Positions 36,457 to 45,032 of a stretch of DNA of 64,000 nt are shown one piece after another. How positions within the stretch are numbered: position 1 is the first letter of the stretch; each line of letters starts with the position of its first letter. Source of the DNA: Bacillota bacterium (GTDB lineage: Bacteria; Bacillota; Clostridia; Peptostreptococcales; Anaerovoracaceae); contig JAFRHG010000014.1 of the NCBI GenBank assembly GCA_017433375.1, forward strand, positions 62,001 to 126,000, read 5' to 3'. The position numbers were made by a program, and so were the translations under genes. Below the pieces are notes generated by a model. The model was not told the origin of the DNA. It ran no database searches and worked only from the letters and a program-made list of their open reading frames with translations.

Positions 36457-36511
36457 TTGACAGGCGGCGGGGCGGTGGATATAATGGGCAGGTGTCAAGC
36501 CTCAGGGCTTG
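36457..36511 (+). promoter_or_regulatory. Consensus promoter and 5' hairpin of the SRP operon
   Basis: TTGACA (36457-36462), a 17-base GC-rich spacer and TATAAT (36480-36485): a full sigma-A consensus. Transcription would begin near 36492, and the mRNA then starts with the stem CAAGCC/GGCTTG (36496-36511), a likely 5' stabiliser. Confidence 0.88.
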
Positions 36512-36524
36512 TCGGAGAAACGCG

Positions 36525-36896
36525 ATGAAGATCGAGGACATCACCAGAACAAGTCTGCTGTGCGACTTTTACGGGGAGCTCCTGACGGAGCGCCAGCGGC
36601 AGATCACAGAGCTCTATGTACAGGAAAACTTCACCCTCGGGGAGATCGCCGGGGAGCTGGGGATCAGCCGGCAGGCCGTCCATGACGCCCTGCGCAGCGG
36701 GCAGCGGTCCCTGGAGGGTTACGAGGAGAAGCTTGGGCTGGTACAGCGGTTTCTGCAGACGCAGCAGGCCATCGAGGTCATCGATCGGAAGATTCAGCGC
36801 CTGATCGAACGGGCCGGCGCGGACGGCATTGATGCCGGCGAGCTGACCGCCGAGCTGAAGGAGATCAGGGCGATTATCGATCGATTGGAGGAGTAG
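36525..36896 (+). CDS. ylxM: YlxM, SRP-associated helix-turn-helix protein
   Basis: 123 residues, starting where the family does: an ATG after CGGAG, reading MKIEDITRTSLLCDFYGELL. The sigma-70 region 4-like helix-turn-helix (LTERQRQITELYVQENFTLG EIAGELGISRQAVHDALRSG) fills residues 20-62, followed by a coiled coil. In streptococci YlxM modulates the SRP with Ffh. It lies 5 bases before ffh and directly after the consensus promoter. A longer frame upstream contains the promoter and cannot be coding. Confidence 0.93.
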   Translation: MKIEDITRTSLLCDFYGELLTERQRQITELYVQENFTLGEIAGELGISRQAVHDALRSGQRSLEGYEEKLGLVQRFLQTQQAIEVIDRKIQRLIERAGADGIDAGELTAELKEIRAIIDRLEE

Positions 36897-36901
36897 AGCC
36901 G

Positions 36902-38236
36902 ATGGCTTTTGAAGGATTATCGGATAAACTGCAGGGCGTATTCAAGGGACTCAAAGGCAAGGGAAGCCTGACGGAGGCCGACATCAACGCCGCCATGAGA
37001 GAAGTCAAGCTGGCGCTGCTGGAAGCGGACGTCAACTTCAAGGTGGTCAGGGAGTTCGTGGCATCCGTCAAGGAAAAATCCCTCGGCGAGGAGGTCATGG
37101 CCAGCCTGACCCCGGCGCAGCAGGTCATCAAGATCGTCAACGAAGAGCTGACGGATCTGATGGGCGGCACCGACAGCAAGCTGACCTATTCCCCCCGGGG
37201 CTTTACCATCTACATGATGGTCGGCCTGCAGGGTACCGGTAAAACCACCACCTGCGGCAAGCTGGCCCTCTGGCTGAAGAAGAACGGCAAGAAGCCCATG
37301 CTCTGCGCCTGCGACATCTACCGGCCGGCGGCTATCGACCAGCTGGAGATCGTCGGACAGTCGGTGGACGTCCCCGTATTCACCATGCGGGAATCCCGCG
37401 ACCCTTCCGTCATCGCCAAGGCGGCCATCGCCGAGGCGGAGAAGAAGGGCATGAACGTGCTGATCATCGATACGGCCGGACGGCTGCAGATCGATGAGGA
37501 ACTGATGGAGGAGCTGGTCCAGCTGAAGAAGACCGTCAAGCCCCACGAGATTCTCCTGGTGGTCGACGCCCTGACCGGTCAGGACGCGGTCAACGCGGCG
37601 GAAGGCTTCAACGACCGTCTGGGCATCGACGGCATCATCATGACGAAGATGGACGGCGACTCCCGGGGCGGCGCGGCCCTCTCCACCAAGAAGGTCACCG
37701 GACGTCCCATCAAGTTCGTCGGTATGGGCGAGAAGATGGACGAGCTGGAACCCTTCCATCCGGACCGTATGGCCAGCCGAATCCTGGGCATGGGCGACGT
37801 CATGTCCCTCATCGAAAAGGCCCAGGAGGACTACGACGAGCAGAAGGCCGAGGAACTGGAGCGGAAGATCCGCAAGAACCGGTTCACCCTGGAGGACTTC
37901 CTTGACCAGATGGGGCAGATCCGGAACATGGGCGGCATCGCCAAGATACTGGACATGATGCCCGGCATCGGCAAGCAGAAGACCGAGGACATCGAGCGGG
38001 GCGAGAAGGAGTTTGCCCAGTTCGAGGCCATCATCCAGTCCATGACGAAGCAGGAGAGGGAGGATCCCTCCATCCTGAACGCCAGCCGCCGCAAGCGCAT
38101 CGCTGCCGGATCCGGCCAGCCGGTGCAGAAGATCAATCAGCTGATCAAGCGCTACGAAGAGGCGCGCAAGATGATGCGGCAGATGATGAAGCCGGGCGCG
38201 GAGAAACGCATGAATCGAATGTTCAGAGGCTTTTAG
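36902..38236 (+). CDS. ffh: Signal recognition particle GTPase Ffh
   Basis: 444 residues. The helical N domain is followed by the GTPase domain with G1 G108-L-Q-G-T-G-K-T-T, DTAGRLQIDEEL, and TKMDGDSRGGAALS, and by a methionine-rich M domain (about 300-444, ending MMRQMMKPGAEKRMNRMFRGF) that binds SRP RNA and signal sequences. Length is normal for Firmicutes. It directs membrane-protein insertion with FtsY, not in this window. Confidence 0.98.
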   Translation: MAFEGLSDKLQGVFKGLKGKGSLTEADINAAMREVKLALLEADVNFKVVREFVASVKEKSLGEEVMASLTPAQQVIKIVNEELTDLMGGTDSKLTYSPRGFTIYMMVGLQGTGKTTTCGKLALWLKKNGKKPMLCACDIYRPAAIDQLEIVGQSVDVPVFTMRESRDPSVIAKAAIAEAEKKGMNVLIIDTAGRLQIDEELMEELVQLKKTVKPHEILLVVDALTGQDAVNAAEGFNDRLGIDGIIMTKMDGDSRGGAALSTKKVTGRPIKFVGMGEKMDELEPFHPDRMASRILGMGDVMSLIEKAQEDYDEQKAEELERKIRKNRFTLEDFLDQMGQIRNMGGIAKILDMMPGIGKQKTEDIERGEKEFAQFEAIIQSMTKQEREDPSILNASRRKRIAAGSGQPVQKINQLIKRYEEARKMMRQMMKPGAEKRMNRMFRGF

Positions 38237-38284
38237 CCTTTGCGGCAGATAAACAGAATCATATTGTACAGGAGGAAATAAAAC

Positions 38285-38524
38285 ATGGTTAAGATCAGAC
38301 TGAGAAGAATGGGTGCGCACAAGAAACCGTTCTACCGCATCGTGGTCGCGGATTCCCGTGCACCGAGAGACGGCAGATTCATCGAGGAGCTGGGTTACTA
38401 CGATCCCATGAAGAAGCCGGCGGACATCAAGATCGATGAGGAGAAGGCGAAGAAGTGGCTCGAAACCGGAGCACAGCCGACGGAAACGGTCAGAGCCCTG
38501 TTCAAAAAGAACGGCATTGTATAG
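38285..38524 (+). CDS. rpsP: 30S ribosomal protein bS16
   Basis: 79 residues beginning [20 protein letters not shown], the family signature, with AGGAGG before the ATG. It binds 16S rRNA and helps assemble the small subunit. It sits in the usual ffh-rpsP-khpA-rimM-trmD order. Confidence 0.98.
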   Translation: MVKIRLRRMGAHKKPFYRIVVADSRAPRDGRFIEELGYYDPMKKPADIKIDEEKAKKWLETGAQPTETVRALFKKNGIV

Positions 38525-38539
38525 AAAGCGGTGAGTTCA

Positions 38540-38770
38540 ATGGTAGAATTAGTCAGTGCAATTGCAAAGTCACTGGTAGAGCATCCGGAACTGGTTGAGG
38601 TTACCGAGACCGTGTCCGGAGACACCACGGTGATCCAGCTTAAAGTAGCGGAAGACGATATGGGAATGGTCATCGGGAAACAGGGCAGAATTGCCAAGGC
38701 AATCCGTACCGTAGTCAAAGCGGCAGCGACCAGAACCAACCAGAAAGTACTGGTGGAAATCGTTCAGTAA
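38540..38770 (+). CDS. khpA: KhpA, KH-domain RNA-binding protein
   Basis: 76 residues with a single KH domain and the nucleic-acid-contacting loop G-K-Q-G in VIGKQGRIAKAIRTVVKAAA. The ATG at 38540 is preferred: the GTG at 38531 is itself part of the GGTGAG ribosome-binding site. KhpA (YlqC) pairs with KhpB as a global RNA chaperone affecting cell division in Gram-positives. It lies between rpsP and rimM, its usual place. Confidence 0.94.
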   Translation: MVELVSAIAKSLVEHPELVEVTETVSGDTTVIQLKVAEDDMGMVIGKQGRIAKAIRTVVKAAATRTNQKVLVEIVQ

Positions 38771-38823
38771 CCAGACAGGGGCGCATATGAAGATATGGGC
38801 TCCTGTACTGTATCAGGAGAGAA

Positions 38824-39348
38824 ATGGAAAAGGTATTGATCGGAAAAATCACCAGCCCCTCCGGGCTGAAGGGCGAGGTCAGGGTCTGGAACTATTCGGA
38901 CCGGACCCAGATCTGGGAGGAGACGGAATCCTTCTATGTGGGGGATGAGCTCCGCCGCCTGGAAAGCCTGCGGCAGCACAAGAGCGTGCTGGTGATCAAG
39001 TTTGAAGGCATGGACAGCCGGGAAGACGCGGAGGCGGCCCGGGGCACGGAGATCTTCGTCACGGAGGCGGATCTGCCGCCCCTGGAGGAAGGGGAGTTTT
39101 ACATCCGCGACCTCATCGGCATGGAGGTGATCGAGGCGGATGACGCCGGAGAGGGGTCCGAACCGGCCGGGGCAGTCATCGGCCGGGTGACGGACGTGAT
39201 CCAGAACACCGCCCAGGATCTGCTGGAGGTGGAGACGCCCGAGGGCAAAAAGGTGCTGATTCCCCGTGTGGTTGCCTTTGTACGGGATATCGACCCGGAA
39301 GAGCGCCGGATCACCGTCGTGCTGCAGGAAGGACTGATGGACTTATGA
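38824..39348 (+). CDS. rimM: Ribosome maturation factor RimM
   Basis: 174 residues: an N-terminal RimM barrel (IGKITSPSGLKGEVRVWNYS) and a C-terminal PRC-barrel (EFYIRDLIGMEVIE ... DLLEVETPEGKKVLIPRV), with an acidic insertion between strands (DDAGEGSEPAG). It assists 30S head assembly near uS19. It overlaps trmD by 4 bases. Confidence 0.97.
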   Translation: MEKVLIGKITSPSGLKGEVRVWNYSDRTQIWEETESFYVGDELRRLESLRQHKSVLVIKFEGMDSREDAEAARGTEIFVTEADLPPLEEGEFYIRDLIGMEVIEADDAGEGSEPAGAVIGRVTDVIQNTAQDLLEVETPEGKKVLIPRVVAFVRDIDPEERRITVVLQEGLMDL

Positions 39349-40166
39349 GCGAGCAAAAGCAACGGAGCCTGCAGATCGACGTCCTGACCCTCTTTCCCGA
39401 CATGTTCCGGCCGGTGACGGAGGAGAGCATGCTGGGCAGGGCCGGGGAGCGGGGCATTCTGGACATCCGTCTCCACGACATCCGGGACTATACGCTGGAC
39501 AGGCACAACCGGACCGACGATTATCCCTTCGGCGGAGGGGGCGGCATGGTCATGATGCCGGAGCCGGTTTTCCGGTGCCTGGAAGACATCAGCGCGGAGG
39601 GGAAGCGGCTGCTGTATATGTCTCCCCGGGGACGGGTCCTGGACGAGGAGATGATCCGGGATTACGCCGGCGAGGAGCAGCTGGTGATTCTCTGCGGCCA
39701 CTATGAGGGCGTGGACCAGCGGATCCTGGATCACTGGGGCGCCGAGGAGGTCTCCATTGGCGACTACATCCTGACCGGGGGAGAACTGCCGGCCATGGTG
39801 CTCATCGACGCGGTGGCCCGGATGATCCCCGGCGTGCTGGGCAACGCCGATTCGGCGGAGAACGAGTCGGTCTACTCGGGCCTTCTGGAGCATCCCCAGT
39901 ACACCCAGCCCAGGCTCTACCGGGATCTGCCCGTGCCTGAGGTCCTGCTCAGCGGCAATCACCGGCAGATCGACCTGTGGCGCTTCCGTCAGTCCCTGGA
40001 GCTGACGGCCGGCCGGCGTCCCGATCTGCTCGCGGCCTACGCCGCGGGAGCGGAGGACCTGCCGAAGGAGGAAAAGGCGATCCTCCGGGAGATCCTGGAC
40101 AGGCAGAAACACCTTTCGGGGGACGGAGAGGAAGACCTTTCAGAAGACGGGGAAGAAGACCGGTAA
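39345..40166 (+). CDS. trmD: tRNA (guanine-37-N1) methyltransferase TrmD
   Basis: 273 residues. The deep-knot SAM site is seen in LYMSPRGRVLDEEMI, LILCGHYEGVDQRILDHWGA-like residues 105-125 and SIGDYILTGGELPAM; the C-terminal tRNA-binding domain has LPVPEVLLSGNHRQIDLWR. It makes m1G37, preventing frameshifts. The C-terminus carries two acidic repeats (LSGDGEEDLSEDGEEDR) beyond the usual end. rplS, which normally follows, is absent. Confidence 0.97.
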   Translation: MSEQKQRSLQIDVLTLFPDMFRPVTEESMLGRAGERGILDIRLHDIRDYTLDRHNRTDDYPFGGGGGMVMMPEPVFRCLEDISAEGKRLLYMSPRGRVLDEEMIRDYAGEEQLVILCGHYEGVDQRILDHWGAEEVSIGDYILTGGELPAMVLIDAVARMIPGVLGNADSAENESVYSGLLEHPQYTQPRLYRDLPVPEVLLSGNHRQIDLWRFRQSLELTAGRRPDLLAAYAAGAEDLPKEEKAILREILDRQKHLSGDGEEDLSEDGEEDR

Positions 40167-40231
40167 GCCGGGGCGTTTCTGACAATTAACAACTGAATTT
40201 GAAAATATTAGAAAAAACAAGATATAGTACA

Positions 40232-40260
40232 TTGCACGGGAATGCTCTTTGGTGTACAAT
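40232..40260 (+). promoter_or_regulatory. Promoter abutting the HlyD-like gene start
   Basis: TTGCAC (40232-40237), a 17-base spacer and TACAAT (40255-40260). The predicted transcription start coincides with the ATG at 40267, and no Shine-Dalgarno is present, suggesting a leaderless transcript. Confidence 0.65.
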
Positions 40261-40266
40261 AAGACG

Positions 40267-41340
40267 ATGAAGATCAGTATTCCAAAGAAGACACGAAAGT
40301 ATATCCTGATATACCTGGTCATCCTGCTGGCACTATATCTTGTTATTATTCTCGTCCCGAAAGTGACGGATATTTTCGAGACGACGGAAACACTGGAGCC
40401 GGGGAACCTGACCCTGTCCTGCGAGGGAACGGGGTATCTGGTGAAGCGGGAAGCCATCGCCACGGCGGACCGGGCCGGGGACATCGACTACCGGCTGGAC
40501 GACGGAACGGTGGTGGGCAAGGACTGGAAGATACTGACCATCAACAGCGGAGAAGCGATTCAGGAAACCGGATCGGGAAACGTCTCTTCCGCCTTCGCGA
40601 GTCAGATGAACGAGCTGAAGGGTTTCGACCGGCTGGTGGAGACGAACAAGTCACCCATCAGCGGAATACTCTGCCTGTCCTTTGACGGAAACGAGAAGTA
40701 TTTCTCCCCGGAGAATCTGGACAGCATCACACGGGAAGAGGCGGAGAAGCGTTCCCTGAAGAAGAAGTCCCTTAGCCGGAGCAATACCACGGCGGGAGAT
40801 CCCCTGTTCAAGATCACCAGCGACGGCACATGGTATATGGTCTGCTGGCTGAAGGAGAAGGAACGGGAGAACTTCGACGAGGGACAGGAAATCAGCCTGA
40901 GCCTGCCCGAAGGCGACGTGCAGGGCAAGATCATCGGCATAAAGAAAGAGGACAAGAAATATTACCGCCTGATCATCTCCTCCAACTGGGGATATAAGGA
41001 TCTGGCGGAAGCCCGGAAGGTGGACTTCACCATGTCGGGCAAGGACGTGTCGGGCCTTCTCATCGACAACGGATGCATCGTCCGCAAGCACGGTACCCAG
41101 GGCGTCTACGTCCGGGATAAGAACGGGGATTACCAGTTCACGCCGATCCAGGTCATCAGCACCGACGGCAGCCATTCCATCGTCACCGGTACCCGGTTCT
41201 ACGATGACAAGGGCAAAACGGTGATCACCGTCAGCGTGTACGACGAGATCCTGAAGAATCCCAAGGGCCAGCTGAAGCGGGAATTGAAGGAAGAACAGAA
41301 GAAGAAGGAAGAGAAGCAGACCGAAACCAAGGAACTGTAA
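40267..41340 (+). CDS. HlyD-like membrane-anchored protein of the sepF cluster
   Basis: 357 residues: a basic N-terminus, one membrane helix (about 12-31), an extracytoplasmic part with a lipoyl/HlyD-like barrel (about 45-75, 130-185) and a C-terminal barrel region, and a Lys/Glu-rich end. Similar proteins precede ylmE and sepF in many clostridia and are annotated as HlyD-domain proteins. No transporter genes are adjacent, so the role may be in envelope assembly near the septum (inference). The ATG at 40267 has no ribosome-binding site; a TTG at 40249 lies upstream of the -10 and is unlikely. Confidence 0.75.
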   Translation: MKISIPKKTRKYILIYLVILLALYLVIILVPKVTDIFETTETLEPGNLTLSCEGTGYLVKREAIATADRAGDIDYRLDDGTVVGKDWKILTINSGEAIQETGSGNVSSAFASQMNELKGFDRLVETNKSPISGILCLSFDGNEKYFSPENLDSITREEAEKRSLKKKSLSRSNTTAGDPLFKITSDGTWYMVCWLKEKERENFDEGQEISLSLPEGDVQGKIIGIKKEDKKYYRLIISSNWGYKDLAEARKVDFTMSGKDVSGLLIDNGCIVRKHGTQGVYVRDKNGDYQFTPIQVISTDGSHSIVTGTRFYDDKGKTVITVSVYDEILKNPKGQLKRELKEEQKKKEEKQTETKEL

Positions 41341-41362
41341 TACAGAGAGGAGAACAGCGGGA

Positions 41363-42076
41363 ATGGAGGACATCAAAGGCAATCTGAGTGTTGTTTACCA
41401 GCGGATGGACAGGGCTGCCCAGCAGTGCGGCAAGACGGGAGAGGACGTTCTCCTGGTCGCCGTCAGCAAGACCAGGACGCCCGAGGAGATCAATGTGGCC
41501 ATCGATGCCGGCGTGACGGACATCGGGGAAAACAAAGTGCAGGAGATCATGGACAAGTACGAGGCGGTGAAGCCGGTGAAGTGGCACATGATCGGCCACC
41601 TGCAGACCAACAAGGTGAAGTACATCATCGACAAGGTCGCCCTGATCCACTCGGTGGATTCCCTGAAGCTGGCGAAGGAAATCAACAAGAGGGCAGGAGC
41701 CCACGGGATCACCATGGACATTCTGGTGCAGATCAATCCGGCGGACGAGGAGAGCAAGTTCGGCGTCAGCCTGGGCGAGACGAAGCAGCTGATCGGGGAT
41801 ATCCTGGAGCAGTGTGAAAACGTCAGGATCCGGGGGCTCATGAGTGTGGCGCCCATCGCCGAAGATCCCCGGGATGTGAAGGTATACTTCGATAAAGTTA
41901 AGGAACAGTACGATGAATTCAGTCGGATCGATCATCCGAATCTGGATTTTCAATATCTGTCGATGGGCATGTCCCACGACTTTGAGGTGGCCATCGAGGC
42001 CGGATCCAATCTGGTCCGGGTGGGCAGCGCGATCTTTGGAGAGCGGGATTACAGCAAAGCACAAATAGGAGGATAA
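41363..42076 (+). CDS. ylmE: YggS/YlmE-family pyridoxal-phosphate homeostasis protein
   Basis: 237 residues, a single TIM barrel that binds PLP. The PLP-lysine segment is LLVAVSKTRTPEEINVAIDA. Also typical are GENKVQEIMDKYE, WHMIGHLQTNKVKYI and LSMGMSHDFEVAIEAGSNLVR. No catalytic reaction is known; it buffers PLP and affects amino-acid metabolism. AGAGGAG precedes the ATG, and sepF follows 5 bases later. Confidence 0.95.
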   Translation: MEDIKGNLSVVYQRMDRAAQQCGKTGEDVLLVAVSKTRTPEEINVAIDAGVTDIGENKVQEIMDKYEAVKPVKWHMIGHLQTNKVKYIIDKVALIHSVDSLKLAKEINKRAGAHGITMDILVQINPADEESKFGVSLGETKQLIGDILEQCENVRIRGLMSVAPIAEDPRDVKVYFDKVKEQYDEFSRIDHPNLDFQYLSMGMSHDFEVAIEAGSNLVRVGSAIFGERDYSKAQIGG

Positions 42077-42081
42077 TCGAA

Positions 42082-42570
42082 ATGGGTGTATTTAATAAGT
42101 TCAAGGACATCATCGGTCTGGACGACTATGAGGATGAGGGATTCGAAGAGGAAGAATACGGACCGGCCTATTATGAGCCGCCGAAGGATGCGGATTCCGG
42201 AGCTTCGGAGCCGGTCAGCCGCCGCACGGGAACGGTGATTCCCATGCAGGAGAAAAAGGTCAAGGCCATCACCAGCGCCTTCCAGCTGGTGGTCATCGAG
42301 CCGGAAGGCTTCGAGGACTGCGCCAGGCTGGTGGACGACCTGAAGTCCAGGAAGCCGGTCATTCTGAATCTGGAGAAGCTGGACATCGAGCTGGCCAGAA
42401 AGATCTTCGACTTCCTCGGCGGAGCGACCTACGCGCTGAACGGCAGCGTGCAGAAGGTGGCCAACAACATCTTCATCTTTGCGCCGGAGAACGTAGCCAT
42501 CGACGCGGAGAGCGAGCACAAGCCCTACAACTTCAGCGACAAAAACGAGGATTACAATCCGTGGAAATAA
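42082..42570 (+). CDS. sepF: SepF, FtsZ membrane anchor
   Basis: 162 residues: an N-terminal amphipathic membrane-targeting helix (MGVFNKFKDIIGLDD), an acidic linker, and the SepF core (about 70-150; EPEGFEDCARLVDDLKSRKP VILNLEKLD, then KIFDFLGGATYALNGSVQKV). SepF polymerises and binds the FtsZ C-terminal peptide. Since ftsA is missing beside ftsZ, SepF may be the main anchor in this organism (inference). Confidence 0.95.
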   Translation: MGVFNKFKDIIGLDDYEDEGFEEEEYGPAYYEPPKDADSGASEPVSRRTGTVIPMQEKKVKAITSAFQLVVIEPEGFEDCARLVDDLKSRKPVILNLEKLDIELARKIFDFLGGATYALNGSVQKVANNIFIFAPENVAIDAESEHKPYNFSDKNEDYNPWK

Positions 42571-42585
42571 GCGGGAGGCCAGGAT

Positions 42586-43143
42586 ATGATCAGACCCATT
42601 GACATTCAGGAAAAGGAGTTTTCCCGGGCGGTGCGCGGGTACAAAGAGGATGAGGTCAACGCCTTCCTTGATGAGATCACCCTGGATCTGGAGCGTCTGC
42701 TCAACGAGCTGAGGGAAACCAAGGAGGAGAACAGCCGGCTGGTGGAAGAACTGGAACGGCACAGAGGCTCCGAGGGAACGGTGGTGGAAACACTGGAAGC
42801 CGCCAAGTCCCTCATGGCCGACATTTCCTCCAGCGCCGAAAAGCGGGCGGATATTCTGCTGAAGAACGCGGAACTGGACGCGGAGCTGATGCGGAAAGAA
42901 GCCCGGGAAGAGGCGGAGAGCCTGAACCGGGAGAGCGAGAGCCTCAGGGCCCGTTTCCTCAGCTTCCGGACCAAGTACAAGCAGCTTCTGGAGGCTGAGC
43001 TGAGCCGGTTTGATTCCCTGACCACGGAGCTGTTCCCGGAATATGAGCTGAAGGATTTTGACGATCTGTCCGAGGATCCCGGCCCGGCGGTCCGGCCGGT
43101 CGTCGGCGTTTCCACGGACACTCTGCGCACGAGCCGAAGCTAA
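42586..43143 (+). CDS. divIVA: DivIVA-domain protein
   Basis: 185 residues. The N-terminal lipid-binding DivIVA domain (IRPIDIQEKEFSRAVRGYKE DEVNAFLDEI) is followed by long coiled coils to about residue 150 and a disordered end. DivIVA senses membrane curvature and organises poles and septum. It ends the ylmE-sepF-divIVA group; a terminator-like hairpin follows at once. Confidence 0.94.
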   Translation: MIRPIDIQEKEFSRAVRGYKEDEVNAFLDEITLDLERLLNELRETKEENSRLVEELERHRGSEGTVVETLEAAKSLMADISSSAEKRADILLKNAELDAELMRKEAREEAESLNRESESLRARFLSFRTKYKQLLEAELSRFDSLTTELFPEYELKDFDDLSEDPGPAVRPVVGVSTDTLRTSRS

Positions 43144-43144
43144 G

Positions 43145-43174
43145 GGAGGAGGGGCGCCTGCGCCCCCTTTTTTT
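43145..43174 (+). terminator. Terminator-like hairpin that contains the only SD of lspA
   Basis: GGGGCG (43151-43156) pairs with CGCCCC (43161-43166) and is followed by CTTTTTTT ending at 43174, two bases before the lspA ATG. The upstream GGAGG (43146-43150 region) is the only ribosome-binding-like sequence near lspA. Confidence 0.75.
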
Positions 43175-43175
43175 C

Positions 43176-43637
43176 ATGATATATATTCTGTTGATCGTTG
43201 CGGTGATGGTCCTTGACCGGGTGGTCAAGATCGCCGTCACCACCAATCTGAAGCCGGGAGAAACGATCCCGGTTCTCGATCCCCTGTTTCACATCACCTA
43301 TGTTCAGAACCAAGGGGCGGCTTTCAGTATGCTGCAGGGCCACCCTGTCCTTCTGATCGTTCTGCCTGCCGTAGTCATCGGCATCGGCATCATTTTCATC
43401 TGTGTGAACCAGAAGGCCTATAACAAAACCTTTCTGATCTCCCTGTCCCTGATTTGCGGAGGGGGACTGGGGAATCTGACCGACCGCCTGTCCCAGGGAT
43501 ACGTGATCGACATGTTCGACTTCCGCGTGTTCCCGGTCTTCAATGTGGCGGATATCTGCGTCTGCGTGGGCTGCGGCCTGCTGATCCTTTATATGATGAT
43601 GCATACCGACGGGAGTGGGAAACGTGGCCGGCGGTAA
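43176..43637 (+). CDS. lspA: Lipoprotein signal peptidase
   Basis: 153 residues with four membrane helices. The conserved pieces are LDRVVKIAV, VQNQGAAFSML, GNLTDRL-SQGYVIDMFDFR and VFNVADICVCVG, whose aspartates form the aspartic-protease site (in YVIDMFDF and NVAD). It cleaves the signal peptide ahead of the lipidated cysteine after Lgt has acted. A start further in would remove the first helix, so the ATG right after the T-run is used. Confidence 0.95.
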   Translation: MIYILLIVAVMVLDRVVKIAVTTNLKPGETIPVLDPLFHITYVQNQGAAFSMLQGHPVLLIVLPAVVIGIGIIFICVNQKAYNKTFLISLSLICGGGLGNLTDRLSQGYVIDMFDFRVFPVFNVADICVCVGCGLLILYMMMHTDGSGKRGRR

Positions 43638-44577
43638 GCAGGAGGAGATGACGGGGCAGAGGATTGCCTTTGACATTCCCCCGGAAATGGACGGGATCCG
43701 CCTGGACAGGGCCATGGCCGAAACCATGAGCGGCGTGTCCAGAAGTTATCTGCAGAAGCTCATCAAAGGGGGAGCCGTTACGGTGAACGGCGAGGTATGC
43801 ACGGAGAAGAAGGCGGCCGCCGCCGGAGGCGACCGGGTGGAGGTGCTCATGCCCGAGCCCCAGCGGCTGAACGTGGAGGGACAGGACATTCCCCTGGATA
43901 TCGTCTACGAGGATGAGGACCTTCTGGTGGTGGACAAGCCGGCGGGGATGGTGGTCCATCCGGCGCCGGGAAGCCCGGAGGGAACCCTGGTCAACGCCCT
44001 GCTCTATGCCCGGCGGGATCAGCTGTCCTCTATCAACGGCGTCCTGCGGCCGGGGATCGTTCACCGGATCGACAAGGATACCAGCGGACTCCTGGTGGTG
44101 GCCAAAAGCAACGCCGCCCACGAGTCCCTCAGCCGGCAGCTGGCGGAGCATTCCATCACCAGAGTCTATCATGCCATCGTGCTGGATAACCTGAAGGAAG
44201 ATGAAGGAACCATCGACCGGCCCATCGGCCGGGACCCGAAAAACCGCCTGCGCAACGCGGTGGTGGAGCGGGGCGGCCGACCGGCCGTCACCCATTTCCG
44301 GGTGCTGGAACGGTTCGGGAGATACACCTATATCGAGGCGAAGCTGGAGACGGGGCGGACCCATCAGATCCGGGTGCACATGAGCTGGATCAGGCACCCC
44401 CTTTTGGGGGACACCCTGTACGGACCTCAGAAGAATTCCGCGGGAGCCCATCGGCAGATGCTCCACGCCCGGACCCTGGGATTCGTTCACCCGGCGACGG
44501 GGGAATACATGGAGTGGGAGAGCCCGCTGCCCGAGGACTTCCGGAAGGTGCTGGAGGGCCTGCGGCGGAAGGCGTGA
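43624..44577 (+). CDS. RluD-family rRNA pseudouridine synthase
   Basis: 317 residues from a GTG at 43624 with GGGAG 8 bases before; a GTG at 43615 and an ATG at 43648 are alternatives. An N-terminal S4 RNA-binding domain (GIRLDRAMAETMSGVSRSYL) is followed by the catalytic domain with H-R-I-D150-K-D-T-S-G-L-L and the later TGRTHQIRVHM. It isomerises uridines of 23S rRNA (RluD/YlyB group). It overlaps lspA by 14 bases, the usual lspA-rluD pairing of Firmicutes. Confidence 0.94.
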   Translation: MAGGKQEEMTGQRIAFDIPPEMDGIRLDRAMAETMSGVSRSYLQKLIKGGAVTVNGEVCTEKKAAAAGGDRVEVLMPEPQRLNVEGQDIPLDIVYEDEDLLVVDKPAGMVVHPAPGSPEGTLVNALLYARRDQLSSINGVLRPGIVHRIDKDTSGLLVVAKSNAAHESLSRQLAEHSITRVYHAIVLDNLKEDEGTIDRPIGRDPKNRLRNAVVERGGRPAVTHFRVLERFGRYTYIEAKLETGRTHQIRVHMSWIRHPLLGDTLYGPQKNSAGAHRQMLHARTLGFVHPATGEYMEWESPLPEDFRKVLEGLRRKA

Positions 44578-44597
44578 CCGAAAGCGGAAGGCCTGAC

Positions 44598-44640
44598 CAA
44601 AAAAGGAAACCGGACGGCTCCTTCGCAGGAAGCCGCCCGG
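44598..44640 (-). terminator. Terminator for the zinc-ribbon gene (minus strand)
   Basis: On the minus strand the arms at 44627-44640 and 44610-44622 (CCGG-CGGCT-CCT with AGG-AGCCG-CCGG, two irregularities) enclose a GCGA loop and are followed by TTTCCTTTTTT. A second stem CCCGCG/CGCGGG (about 44649-44666) lies between it and the gene. Confidence 0.7.
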
Positions 44641-44677
44641 CATCGATGCCCGCGCAAAGCCGCGGGATGGCGGTGGG

Positions 44678-44803
44678 TCAGATTTTTCGTTCGGATGGAC
44701 TCTTTCCCTTCAGGTACTCCAGACAGTTGTCGCATACGTAGCCGCTTTTGAAGGCGATGGTCTGCCGGTAGTGGCAGCCGCAGATACTGCATTTCTTTTT
44801 CAT
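44678..44803 (-). CDS. 41-residue zinc-ribbon microprotein
   Basis: Reads MKKKCSICGCHYRQTIAFKS and continues GYVCDNCLEYLKGKSPSERK I. Two C-x2-C knuckles (C5/C8 and C24/C27 by position) give a typical zinc-ribbon spacing. GGAGA lies 9 bases before the ATG, and a terminator follows. It resembles the DUF4428-type small zinc ribbons of Firmicutes in pattern only. Function unknown. It stands alone between rluD and the hydrolase on the opposite strand. Confidence 0.75.
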   Translation of the reverse strand: MKKKCSICGCHYRQTIAFKSGYVCDNCLEYLKGKSPSERKI

Positions 44804-45032
44804 TTACATCGTCTCCTTTCTTTCGTTCTCTGGACGGATGGACAGGTGATCGGCTGACAGTCGGGCAGATGATAGTAATGATTGACCGATCGTTCTGACA
44901 GGTTAATTTGTTGTAGACCCATAGTACCCGACAGGGGACACCCGGGCAAGAAGAAAAACCCGGAGTGTAACAGACAGGAAGAAAGATGTCATCAAACGGA
45001 TTTTTCTGGTAATTATGACGAAAGGGGAAACC

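Noticed and set aside
40249..40266. TTG start for the HlyD-like gene
   Set aside because: It lies upstream of and across the -10 element, so it would not be on the transcript.
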